DNA of 64,000 bases from an uncultured Bacteroidales bacterium (GTDB lineage Bacteria; Bacteroidota; Bacteroidia; Bacteroidales; UBA932). Below are positions 26,650-34,123 of this stretch, piece after piece; positions within the stretch are counted from its first letter, which is position 1, and every line of letters starts with the position of its first letter. The notes beneath the pieces were generated by a model. It did no database searches, was not told the DNA's origin, and worked only from the letters and a program-made list of their open reading frames with translations. Location: NCBI GenBank assembly GCA_946999645.1, contig CAMQDS010000004.1, forward strand, positions 1 to 64,000, given 5' to 3'. A program made the translations under genes and the position numbers.

Positions 26650-26690
26650 TTTGCAAGTTTAATTATTTTCACCCGAAAAATGTCAAAATC
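26650..26690 (-). promoter_or_regulatory. Shared promoter cassette, copy 2
   Basis: This is the second copy of the 41-bp segment at 25796. The box here is TAAACTTG (26661-26654 on the minus strand), a one-base variant. It lies ten bases from the proposed ATG at 26644. Confidence 0.55.
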
Positions 26691-26814
26691 TTTTTTCTTT
26701 TTCGCAACCCGACGATTAAAATCCCAAAGTCACCTGTTTGCTTGCACTTTATTGGCTCCAAATTCGTTTTGGAACAAGTCATATCCAGAAGAATTATAAC
26801 GTCTTATACGGGCT

Positions 26815-26925
26815 TAAAACGCCTTTTCTTTAAAATTGCCTCTTTTGTTATTCTGCACCGCCTCCCATTGTATGGATTGCCGTGCGACACTCCAATGTTC
26901 CACAGCCGAGACACATTGCAGCCAC
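26815..26925 (-). pseudogene. C-terminal relic of a phage protein, copy 2
   Basis: Minus-strand reading CNVSRLWNIGVSHGNPYNGR, RCRITKEAILKKRRFKPV, then a stop aligns with the tail at 23757-23937 (CKVSRLWNIGEP...). Its upstream end runs into the MuF relic on the other strand at the shared hexamer TTGCAG, marking a recombination junction. The stretch 26691-26814 contains nothing recognisable. Confidence 0.4.
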
Positions 26926-27211
26926 TGAAACCAATATCGCATATCGTACGGCGGATTTTGAACGGTGGCAGGACTTCGATTTTGTCGTAGGTATTGATAT
27001 TAAATTGAGTAACAACCACACTCTTAATGGAAAGCCATTCCATGACATTTGTGACAAGTTAAAAGGCAAGACAGGACATAGGATAAGTGAGTTTTCAATG
27101 TTTCCTGAACAGCTAGAGTTGCTATTCAACAAGGGTATGCACTTGAAGTTTGAAAGTGTCAGAAAAACGAGAAGCGGTCGTATTATTTTTCGGATGACCG
27201 AGATTTATTAG
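26918..27211 (+). pseudogene. MuF protein fragment with ADP-ribosyltransferase-like tail, copy 2
   Basis: From about 26920 the frame is IAATETNIAYRTADFERWQD, then FDFVVGIDIKLSNNHTLNG, FHDICDKLKGK and GHRISEFSMFPEQLELLFNK, with a stop at 27211. It corresponds to 23239-23484 but keeps the 50 bases deleted there. The Q-x-E of the putative catalytic motif is retained (EQLEL). The N-terminal head domain is absent, replaced by the minus-strand relic. The same KGK-to-TGHRI junction occurs in both copies, so it predates the duplication or is natural to the family. Confidence 0.6.
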
Positions 27212-27395
27212 AAGGCTGTGGATTGGGATTGGCTACAGGGTCACAATCCGTCCAATCTTCCCAAAGCCGCGAGTTTTTTGATTTCTCTTCTTCTTTCTTT
27301 TTCTCTTCCTCTGACAATGAGTTCCACCATTTATCAACTTCTTCTTCGGCTTTTTCTAATTCAGCCATAATTTTATCCATTTCTTCGTCTGCCAT
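27183..27395 (-). CDS. Small acidic protein convergent with ADP-ribosyltransferase tail (candidate immunity), copy 2
   Basis: This 70-residue, very glutamate- and lysine-rich helical protein (MADEEMDKIMAELEKAEEEV...) ends RLWEDWTDCDPVANP like the paralogue at 23447-23653. N-terminal halves have diverged while the RLWEDWTDCDPV block and the leader (TTAAACTAAAAAAGAC before ATG) are conserved. It overlaps the toxin tail by 29 bases, tail to tail. Confidence 0.55.
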   Translation of the reverse strand: MADEEMDKIMAELEKAEEEVDKWWNSLSEEEKKKEEEKSKNSRLWEDWTDCDPVANPNPQPSNKSRSSEK

Positions 27396-27462
27396 GTCTT
27401 TTTTAGTTTAATCACTCTGCTAAGGTAAATAAAATATTGTTATTTGAAATAGAGATGAGAAA

Positions 27463-27526
27463 CTTTGATTTACCAGATGTTGATATAAACCTGTTAGGCT
27501 TTGTCCCGGTCGATGAAAGCAAATAG
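27463..27526 (+). pseudogene. C-terminal relic of a phage ParB-like protein, copy 2
   Basis: FDLPDVDINLLGFVPVDESK then a stop, almost identical at DNA level to 25234-25296. It marks the start of a second segmental duplication of about 200 bp. Confidence 0.45.
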
Positions 27527-27571
27527 AAACAAGCCCACTTTGACAGGCAAAAAGAATATTAAAACTAAAAA

Positions 27572-27769
27572 ATGGAAAACATACAAGGAACAAATTTATT
27601 TGATGATAGCGAAATAAACAGTATCACAATAGAAGAAATGCCACGAAAGAAGAAACGGCAAGAAATATCCGAGGATTACGATAGTTTTGTAGAAAAAGTT
27701 CGAGCCAAAGAAGACCACGGACGACTGAAAATCCTCCGCCCCTTTTATCCTTGTTTGCCCCACCTTTGA
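27572..27769 (+). pseudogene. Phage DNA adenine methyltransferase N-terminal relic, copy 2
   Basis: MENIQGTNLFDDSEINSITI, EEMPRKKKRQEISEDYDSFV, EKVRAK. If one base is removed near 27709 the next codons read KTTDD, matching the (F/Y)-x-x-F-V-E-K-F-x-P-K-K-T-T-D-D motif that opens phage Dam-type methyltransferases. The rest of the enzyme is missing. From 27770 to the manC promoter nothing else is seen. Confidence 0.5.
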
Positions 27770-27948
27770 CACTCCAGAGCAGCCATTTGGGGAATGAAGA
27801 TGTAACGTATATAATTTGTGGGGTATCTGTCATGTTTTTGCTTGTATTTCTTTAGTGGTAGTTTTTACAAATTTTATTGCTATACTTATTATAAGTCATA
27901 ATTTATGATTGAAGTGTCCCTATAGTGAAAATATTGCTTAATTTTATT

Positions 27949-27956
27949 TAATTTTG
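27949..27956 (+). promoter_or_regulatory. -7 box of manC operon
   Basis: TAATTTTG. It overlaps a possible TTG start at 27954, which argues that translation begins at the ATG at 27972. Confidence 0.55.
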
Positions 27957-27971
27957 AGAAAAAATAAGATA

Positions 27972-29033
27972 ATGGATACCCATGTTGTTATAATGGCAGG
28001 TGGAATTGGGAGTCGATTGTGGCCTGTTAGTACGCAAAACTTGCCGAAACAGTTTATTGACTTACTTGGAGTAGGTAAGACAATGATACAACTTACAGTA
28101 GAACGTTTCCTTGCCATAACGTCAGTGGATAAATTTTGGGTAGTTACATCTTCTGATTATGTAGATTTGGTGCGAAATCAGTTACCTGATATTCCTTGTG
28201 AACATATTTTAGCAGAGCCTCAACCTCGCAATACTGCTCCGTGTATTGCTTATGCCTGTTGGAAAATAGCCTGTAAATATCCTGATGCAAATATTGTAGT
28301 GACACCTTCAGATGCGATAGTAACGAATGTAGGACTTTTCTCTGATATGGTAGCAAAAGCATTGAATGATGTAGACTGCAATGATCATATCGTAACAATC
28401 GGAGTTGTTCCATCAAGGCCAGAAACAGGATATGGATACATATATGCAGGGCAGCAGAATAATTCAGGACTTATTAAAGTTAATTCCTTTAAGGAGAAGC
28501 CAGATGCAAAAACTGCTAAACAGTATTTGGAAGCAGGAAACTATTTTTGGAATGCAGGGATTTTTATTTGGAATGTAAATACTGTTAAAACTGAGATTAG
28601 AAAATACGCTCCGAATATAGCTGCAATAATGGATGAACTTTCACATTCGTTTTATACTGAAAATGAAAAAGAGGCTCTTAATAAAATGTTCCCAAAATGT
28701 GAAAAAATATCAATTGATTATGCAGTAATGGAAAAATCGGAAAATATCTATCTAATTATAGGTGACATAGGTTGGAGTGATCTTGGTACCTGGGGTTCTG
28801 TAAAAGATTATATAGATTCAGATAGTGAAGGTAATTTAGTAATCGGCACCGATGTACATACTGTAAATTGCTCTGACTGTATTATTTATGCTAAGGATGC
28901 TAAGTCTGTGGTCGTAGAAGGTTTGAGTGGATATATAGTATCCTATAATCAGGGTAATGTATTGATATGCAGGCTATCTGAAGATAGAAATATCAGTAAT
29001 TTTTTAAATTCTAAGGTTTCAAAAGTTAAATAA
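27972..29033 (+). CDS. manC: Mannose-1-phosphate guanylyltransferase
   Basis: This is a protein of about 353 residues starting MDTHVVIMAGGIGSRLWPVS. The nucleotidyltransferase signature GGxGxRLWP, the EPxxRNTAPCIAYA block and the sugar-phosphate site (FKEKPD, YFWNAGIF) are all present. It makes GDP-mannose from mannose-1-phosphate and GTP for surface glycans. There is no C-terminal isomerase domain, so it is the single-function type. The stop overlaps the ATG of the next gene (TAATG), so the glycosyltransferase is coupled. Confidence 0.94.
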   Translation: MDTHVVIMAGGIGSRLWPVSTQNLPKQFIDLLGVGKTMIQLTVERFLAITSVDKFWVVTSSDYVDLVRNQLPDIPCEHILAEPQPRNTAPCIAYACWKIACKYPDANIVVTPSDAIVTNVGLFSDMVAKALNDVDCNDHIVTIGVVPSRPETGYGYIYAGQQNNSGLIKVNSFKEKPDAKTAKQYLEAGNYFWNAGIFIWNVNTVKTEIRKYAPNIAAIMDELSHSFYTENEKEALNKMFPKCEKISIDYAVMEKSENIYLIIGDIGWSDLGTWGSVKDYIDSDSEGNLVIGTDVHTVNCSDCIIYAKDAKSVVVEGLSGYIVSYNQGNVLICRLSEDRNISNFLNSKVSKVK

Positions 29034-30106
29034 TGAAGTATTTATTCATCGTGCAGGGTGAGGGTAGGGGACATCTTACTCAGGCTATAACCCTTGAAAA
29101 TATGTTACTTAAACATGGACACAGTGTCGTCGGAGTCCTTGTCGGTAGAAATTCTAATAGAAAACTTCCTGATTTCTTTATGCAAAGGATAAAGGCACCG
29201 GTTAAATGTTTCGATACGATTACTTTTGTTCCTTCTGCTAATAATAAGCAACCTAATATTATAAAGACATTTTTCTACAATTTATTCATTGGCCTTAAGT
29301 TTTTACCGTCTATTAGAAAGATAAAAAACGAAATTAACAATACAGGTGCTGATGCTGTAATTAATTTTTATGAGGCTTTAGGAACATTGGGATACATAAG
29401 TTCAGGTAAAAAGATACCAATGTTTACAATTGCACATCAATTCCTTTTCCTACATAGGGAAATGAAATTGCCTGAATCAGGATATGAAGGTCATTATGCT
29501 TTGAATGTGTTTTCAAAGTTTATAGCAAGAACTTCTTATAAAGTTCTCGCCTTATCTTTTAGAAAAATGGAAAATGATGACCAAAACAATTTAGTAGTAG
29601 TACCACCCTTACTTAGGGATGAAGTTCGTGCTGTGATACCTACACAGGGAGATTATATTTTGGGATATTTAGTTAATTCCGGATTTGCAGAAGAAGTCTT
29701 ATTATGGCATTCTAAACATCCTGATATAAAACTGAACTTTTTCTGGGATAATCGTTCTAAAGGTGATGTGTACAAGGTAGACAATACTCTTACATTTTAT
29801 TACCTTAATGATAAAGAATTCTTAAAGCAAATGGCTGGTTGTCGTTGTTATGCTTCTACTGCCGGTTTTGAATCAATATGTGAAGCAATGTATATGGGCA
29901 AACCTCTAATGATGGTTCCAGTTCACATAGAGCAGAAATGTAATGCATTTGATGCTATGCAAACTGGAGCGGCTATATCTTCGGATAAATTTGATTTGAC
30001 TGTACTTGAAAATTTTGTTCGTAATGGCTATAAAAAGGATGCTGATTTTGTATCCTGGGCGGACTCTGCAGAAACTTTGATTCTAAAAGAATTAGAAAAT
30101 ATTTAG
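29033..30106 (+). CDS. GT-B fold glycosyltransferase (MurG/UGT-like, Glyco_trans_1_3 type)
   Basis: This 357-residue protein has FIVQGEGRGHLTQAITL at the N-terminus, the glycine-rich donor loop of GT-B enzymes, and a C-terminal nucleotide-sugar region with AGCRCYASTAGFESICEAMYMGKPLMMVP (positions about 277-305), the S-T-A-G-x-E-x-x-x-E-A pattern. No membrane segment. Coupling to manC suggests GDP-mannose-dependent or related glycan or glycolipid synthesis. Acceptor unknown. Confidence 0.85.
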   Translation: MKYLFIVQGEGRGHLTQAITLENMLLKHGHSVVGVLVGRNSNRKLPDFFMQRIKAPVKCFDTITFVPSANNKQPNIIKTFFYNLFIGLKFLPSIRKIKNEINNTGADAVINFYEALGTLGYISSGKKIPMFTIAHQFLFLHREMKLPESGYEGHYALNVFSKFIARTSYKVLALSFRKMENDDQNNLVVVPPLLRDEVRAVIPTQGDYILGYLVNSGFAEEVLLWHSKHPDIKLNFFWDNRSKGDVYKVDNTLTFYYLNDKEFLKQMAGCRCYASTAGFESICEAMYMGKPLMMVPVHIEQKCNAFDAMQTGAAISSDKFDLTVLENFVRNGYKKDADFVSWADSAETLILKELENI

Positions 30107-30123
30107 TAAAATGCGTTGAAAAA

Positions 30124-30155
30124 TTTGTAATTCTAATTTAGAAACCATACCTTTG
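30124..30155 (+). promoter_or_regulatory. Promoter of the tRNA-Lys pair
   Basis: TTTG (30124-30127), a 20-base spacer, then TACCTTTG (30148-30155): the same box sequence as before tRNA-Asp. Confidence 0.75.
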
Positions 30156-30188
30156 CATTCCCGATTTGAAAATATCGGTTGAACGGAA

Positions 30189-30261
30189 GATTCGTTAGCT
30201 CAGTAGGTAGAGCACAACACTTTTAATGTTGGGGTCTCGGGTTCGAGCCCCGAACGAATCA
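30189..30261 (+). tRNA. tRNA-Lys (TTT)
   Basis: Acceptor GATTCGT/ACGAATC, D-arm GCTCAGTAGGTAGAGC, anticodon stem CAACA/TGTTG with loop CTTTTAA (anticodon TTT), T-arm CGGG-TTCGAGC-CCCG, discriminator A. CCA not encoded. Confidence 0.95.
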
Positions 30262-30275
30262 CTAAAGCGTCAGTT

Positions 30276-30348
30276 GCTTCCTTAGCTCAGTTGGTAGAGC
30301 ACAGCACTCTTAATGCCGGGGTCTAGGGTTCGAGCCCCTAAGGGAGCA
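30276..30348 (+). tRNA. tRNA-Lys (CTT) with an anticodon-stem mismatch
   Basis: Acceptor GCTTCCT/AGGGAGC (one T-G pair), D-arm GCTCAGTTGGTAGAGC, loop CTCTTAA (anticodon CTT), T-arm TAGGG-TTCGAGC-CCCTA, discriminator A. The anticodon stem CAGCA/TGCCG contains one A-C mismatch. It is transcribed with the tRNA-Lys(TTT) 14 bases upstream. Confidence 0.88.
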
Positions 30349-30353
30349 CATAG

Positions 30354-30393
30354 AAGCCTTTATAATCGAAGATTATGAGGGCTTTATTTTTTG
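30354..30393 (+). terminator. Terminator of the tRNA-Lys operon
   Basis: AAGCCTTTATAATC-gaa-GATTATGAGGGCTTT stem-loop followed by a T-run. The rest of the interval to 30562 is AT-rich with no gene seen. Confidence 0.8.
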
Positions 30394-30562
30394 TCTTTAT
30401 TTGTCATTCTTATTATCATTTTGCAAAGTGTTTAAATTCTATTAAACATATCGTGCAGTATGAAACAATTGTATTAAATAATTATAAAAAACTAACATAG
30501 AACTGTTTAATATCAGTATTCCTGATACAGATTTTAAGTAAATTTATCCAAAACTATGAGAT

Positions 30563-31603
30563 ATGGCTATATTGACTTGGAAAAAACTTTATCATCTGCA
30601 ATCACTGAGACTATTTGCAATATTTCTACCTTTCGTATTCTTACCGTTGAGGTTTTTTGTTTGTGGTTCTGTTACACTATCGGATGTACAGTATTTATTC
30701 ATACTGTCTTTAAGTGCTATATTTTTACTTCCATTTTTAATGGAAAACTATATAATTGCATTTATATTCTTGGTAGGTATTATTCTATGTGATCCGATAT
30801 ACTTGGTAGTCCGTATGTTACAATGCGAATGGTTATATATGTTATTTAAGGTAATGTATGCTTTTCTCGTTATTCTTTCATTTCCTATATGTGTAATGAT
30901 AAAGTTATATAGGTCTTTATGTAATAGAAACTTTCTTACATCCTGTATCCGAGGAACAGATTTTTCTCTTGAATATATTAAACTGATTTTGGCTATTTTA
31001 TATCAGCCCATTGCTTCTGCTTATGTAGTCGCTATGTTTTTTAATATAAATGATAGAATTTTTAACCTAATCGGAGTTTGTTTTGTGTCTTTTTTCTATA
31101 TACTTCTATCAATAAGGAGTGGTACAAGCATAGTATCATCTTTCCCTGAGAAAGATACTTTATCGGAAGTATCGAGTAGAGATAACACTTCTGATATAAA
31201 GGAAAATAATACTGGCTTTAATATACTATATGAAAGAATGTGCGTGAAAATGAAAAATGAAAAACCGTTTCTGTCACCTACTTTTAATATTGATGAACTT
31301 GCAAGAGAGCTTTATTCAAATAGAGGATATATTTCAAAAATGATAAATTCCTGTACAGGAAAGAATTTTAATTTGCTTATAAATACATATAGAGTCAATC
31401 ATGCAGTTGACATCTTTAAGAGTGATCCAAGCATGAAGGTGGTTGAGTTAATGGAGAAATCAGGATTTAATAATCCTGTTACTTTCAATAATGCCTTTAA
31501 AATAGTAATGAAACGACCACCTGGAGAGTGGTGTGATTTATACCGGGAGCAGTTGATAGAAAATGCCCGCAAAGAAAAGTTGAGTAGAACCAGTGAAGGG
31601 TGA
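30563..31603 (+). CDS. AraC-family regulator with N-terminal membrane domain
   Basis: In this 346-residue protein, residues 1-200 form about six hydrophobic helices. Residues about 225-335 form an AraC/XylS DNA-binding domain (FNIDELARELYSNRGYISKM, then VVELMEKSGFNNPVTFNNAF with the KRPPGEW tail). Such membrane-tethered AraC proteins occur in Bacteroidales; the signal sensed is unknown. It stands alone, downstream of the tRNA terminator and convergent with DUF4491. Confidence 0.85.
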   Translation: MAILTWKKLYHLQSLRLFAIFLPFVFLPLRFFVCGSVTLSDVQYLFILSLSAIFLLPFLMENYIIAFIFLVGIILCDPIYLVVRMLQCEWLYMLFKVMYAFLVILSFPICVMIKLYRSLCNRNFLTSCIRGTDFSLEYIKLILAILYQPIASAYVVAMFFNINDRIFNLIGVCFVSFFYILLSIRSGTSIVSSFPEKDTLSEVSSRDNTSDIKENNTGFNILYERMCVKMKNEKPFLSPTFNIDELARELYSNRGYISKMINSCTGKNFNLLINTYRVNHAVDIFKSDPSMKVVELMEKSGFNNPVTFNNAFKIVMKRPPGEWCDLYREQLIENARKEKLSRTSEG

Positions 31604-31604
31604 T

Positions 31605-31931
31605 TTACTTACTTTGGGCTTTTTTTTCTCTGATTGCTTCGTAATATTTGTGTCTTTTAGGATTCTCAGGGAACCAGCCTTTAAGTACCCTACATTCTTG
31701 TTCAAAAATCTCTAAAATTCCCCAAAAGCATGAGAATGCCGTTGCTCCTAATATTGTAGATATTATGAGGTGTGTTACTAATAAAGAAGATATTGTGAAA
31801 ACAATACCAGCAACAAATAGCAGCCACCAACTTTGTTTTCCCAAATAATACTCCATTTTTATGACTATAGGATGAAAGATCCCTATCATAAGAAAGGTGG
31901 CAAGGCCTACAATTACTCCACTAAAATTCAT
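31605..31931 (-). CDS. DUF4491 family membrane protein
   Basis: This 108-residue protein has three hydrophobic helices (residues 5-20, 33-52, 55-75) and a cytoplasmic tail WFPENPKRHKYYEA typical of DUF4491. Function unknown. 46 bases downstream of the aldehyde dehydrogenase gene and probably in its operon. Confidence 0.85.
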   Translation of the reverse strand: MNFSGVIVGLATFLMIGIFHPIVIKMEYYLGKQSWWLLFVAGIVFTISSLLVTHLIISTILGATAFSCFWGILEIFEQECRVLKGWFPENPKRHKYYEAIREKKAQSK

Positions 31932-31977
31932 ATTTTTTGAATCAAATCAGGTAAAGATACTAATAATACCTATATTT

Positions 31978-33342
31978 CTATATAAGTTTCTTGATTAATT
32001 GTGTCTTTTGTGAATTATATGGCGGATATTTTATATTATTTTCAAAACAAGTAGGCTTCATTAGTACTGTCTTGTGGTGTGAAAAATTGTTAAATCCATA
32101 TTCACCATGATAGTTGCCTATACCAGAATTGCCTATGCCACCGAAAGGTACGCTTTCATTTACTATGTGCATAATGACATCGTTAATGCAAACTCCTCCC
32201 GATGAAATTTCCGTTAGGAAGTTCTGCTGTTCAATTTTGTCATTACTGAATAGATATGCTGCTAATGGTTTCTCCATTGAACGTATTTTTTCAAAAATGT
32301 CTTTTAGTGATGTGAATGAAAGAACTGGAAGTATAGGACCGAAGATTTCTTCATTCATAACGGCATCTTCCCAACTTATGTTTTGCAGAATAGTAGGCTC
32401 TATGTATAATTTATTTTTGTCTATTTTCCCTCCACAATATATTTTGTCTTTGTCAATCAATGCTGCGAGTCTATCAAAATGCCTGTTGTTTATAATCTGA
32501 ACATAATTATCTGTGTCATAACCATATTCAAATTGTTTTATGTAATGTTTAAGTTCTTCAAGCAATTTTTGTCTTATGCTTTCATGGGCATACAGGTAGT
32601 CTGGAGCTACACAGGTTTGTCCTGCATTTAGAAATTTACCCCATACTATTCGTTTTGCCGCAGTTTTTATATCAGCTTTTTCTGTAACGATTACAGGGGA
32701 CTTTCCTCCCATTTCGAGAGTGACTGGGGTTAGATTATGCGATGCTGCTTCGTAAACTATTTTTCCTACTTTTGTACTTCCTGTAAAAAAAATCTTATCA
32801 TAATGCAATTTTAGTAGTTCTGTCGTTTCTTTGGCACCGCCTTCTGCAACGTATAGGTATTCCTTTGGAAAGTTATTGTTTATAAGTTCGGCAAGTGTAT
32901 GCATTGTGTTTTCTGGGAGTTCACTCGGTTTTACTATACAGGTGTTGCCTGCTGCTATTGCATCTATCATAGGCAGTAATGTAAGTTGATACGGATAATT
33001 CCATGCCCCGATAATAAGGATGCAGCCCATAGGTTCTCTAATTATTCTGAACTTTGCCGGAATATTTGCCATGTTTGTACCCCTTTTTATAGGTTTGCAA
33101 AGTCGGTCAATGTTTTTTATAAAGTATTGTATTTCTGCATATATCAAACTAAGTTCTGTTGTATATGTTTCTATAATTGATTTCTTGAAATCTTTATATA
33201 TGGCTTCATTAAGTTTGTCTTCATTTGAATGGATTAAGGAATACAGTTTTTTTAGAACTTCTTTTCTGTATTTTATAGATTTGGTTGCCCCAGTAGCGAA
33301 AAATTGTCTCTGAGCATTGAAAATATCTGAATATTGAATCAT
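31978..33342 (-). CDS. Aldehyde dehydrogenase, class 3-like
   Basis: This 454-residue cytoplasmic NAD(P)-dependent enzyme oxidises aldehydes to acids. IIGAWNYPYQLTL, FTGSTKVGKIV, the general base in TLEMGGKSPVIV and the catalytic cysteine in NAGQTCVAPDY are present, and the C-terminus (GYHGEYGFNNFSHHKTVL) fits the ALDH3 group. Natural substrate unclear; long-chain or lipid-derived aldehydes are common for this class. A minus-strand TAATTTTG box is at 33376-33369. Confidence 0.93.
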   Translation of the reverse strand: MIQYSDIFNAQRQFFATGATKSIKYRKEVLKKLYSLIHSNEDKLNEAIYKDFKKSIIETYTTELSLIYAEIQYFIKNIDRLCKPIKRGTNMANIPAKFRIIREPMGCILIIGAWNYPYQLTLLPMIDAIAAGNTCIVKPSELPENTMHTLAELINNNFPKEYLYVAEGGAKETTELLKLHYDKIFFTGSTKVGKIVYEAASHNLTPVTLEMGGKSPVIVTEKADIKTAAKRIVWGKFLNAGQTCVAPDYLYAHESIRQKLLEELKHYIKQFEYGYDTDNYVQIINNRHFDRLAALIDKDKIYCGGKIDKNKLYIEPTILQNISWEDAVMNEEIFGPILPVLSFTSLKDIFEKIRSMEKPLAAYLFSNDKIEQQNFLTEISSGGVCINDVIMHIVNESVPFGGIGNSGIGNYHGEYGFNNFSHHKTVLMKPTCFENNIKYPPYNSQKTQLIKKLI

Positions 33343-33368
33343 TTTGCTTCGTCTTATTTTGTATAATG

Positions 33369-33376
33369 CAAAATTA
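33369..33376 (-). promoter_or_regulatory. -7 box of aldehyde dehydrogenase gene
   Basis: TAATTTTG on the minus strand, 27 bases before the ATG. Confidence 0.45.
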
Positions 33377-33534
33377 ATTAATCTTTAATGAACAACATTA
33401 TCTCGGTATGTTTTTATGATTAAAATACTAAGTAATAGTTTGATGTTTTAGTAGGAAGTTTTATTATCTTTACAAATTGAAGTTCCATTTGGAATAGAAT
33501 AGATTTTTTAACTTATAAATTTAATTGAAAAGAT

Positions 33535-34020
33535 ATGGCAAAAATTTGCGTTTATTTCGGTTCTACTACAGGAACATGTGAAGATTTGGCAGGAAGAATA
33601 GCAGAGGCTCTTGGTGGAGCTGATGTCAAGAATGTTACAGATTTCGGTGCTGATGCTGCTGATTATGATATGTTGGTTTTAGGTACTTCTACTTGGGGAG
33701 CCGGTGACCTTCAGGATGATTGGTATTCAGCTATTGATGTACTTAAAACATTGAATCTTGCAGGAAAAAAAGTTGCAGTATTTGGCTGTGGTGACTCTGC
33801 TTCATATGGAGATACTTTCTGCGGTGGAATGAAAGCTATTTATGATGCTGCAAAGGAAGCTGGTGCTACCCTTGTAGGTGAGGTAGATGCTTCAGATTAT
33901 AATTATGAAGCTTCAGACGCAGTAGTTGATGGCAAGTTTGTCGGCTTGGCTCTTGATGAGGCAAATGAACCAGATAAAACTGATGATAGAATTGCAGCTT
34001 GGGTTGCAGCTATAAAGTAA
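33535..34020 (+). CDS. fldA: Flavodoxin
   Basis: This is a 161-residue short-chain electron carrier. The FMN phosphate loop is GSTTGTCEDLA (T/S-x-T-G-x-T), and isoalloxazine contacts are near STWGAGDLQDDW and GDSASYGDTFCGG. It is strongly acidic. It transfers electrons to, for example, pyruvate:ferredoxin-type and biosynthetic reductases, replacing ferredoxin under iron limitation. Monocistronic with a strong terminator; a TATCTTTA element at 33465-33472 may be the promoter. Confidence 0.95.
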   Translation: MAKICVYFGSTTGTCEDLAGRIAEALGGADVKNVTDFGADAADYDMLVLGTSTWGAGDLQDDWYSAIDVLKTLNLAGKKVAVFGCGDSASYGDTFCGGMKAIYDAAKEAGATLVGEVDASDYNYEASDAVVDGKFVGLALDEANEPDKTDDRIAAWVAAIK

Positions 34021-34062
34021 CTTAAAAAATTCTGGTTTATACTCTCAGAGTTAAAAGATTTT

Positions 34063-34096
34063 AGGACGACTGTTTTTGCGGTCGTCCTATGTTTTT
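34063..34096 (+). terminator. Terminator of flavodoxin gene
   Basis: AGGACGAC and GTCGTCCT stem with a T-rich tail, between convergent genes. Confidence 0.8.
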
Positions 34097-34123
34097 ATGT
34101 GTTATGAAACTCTGTGATCTATT

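Noticed and set aside
22900..27830. A CRISPR array or an IS element
   Set aside because: The repeats are long, two-copy and coding-derived, with no regular spacers; no transposase motif or flanking terminal inverted repeats were seen.
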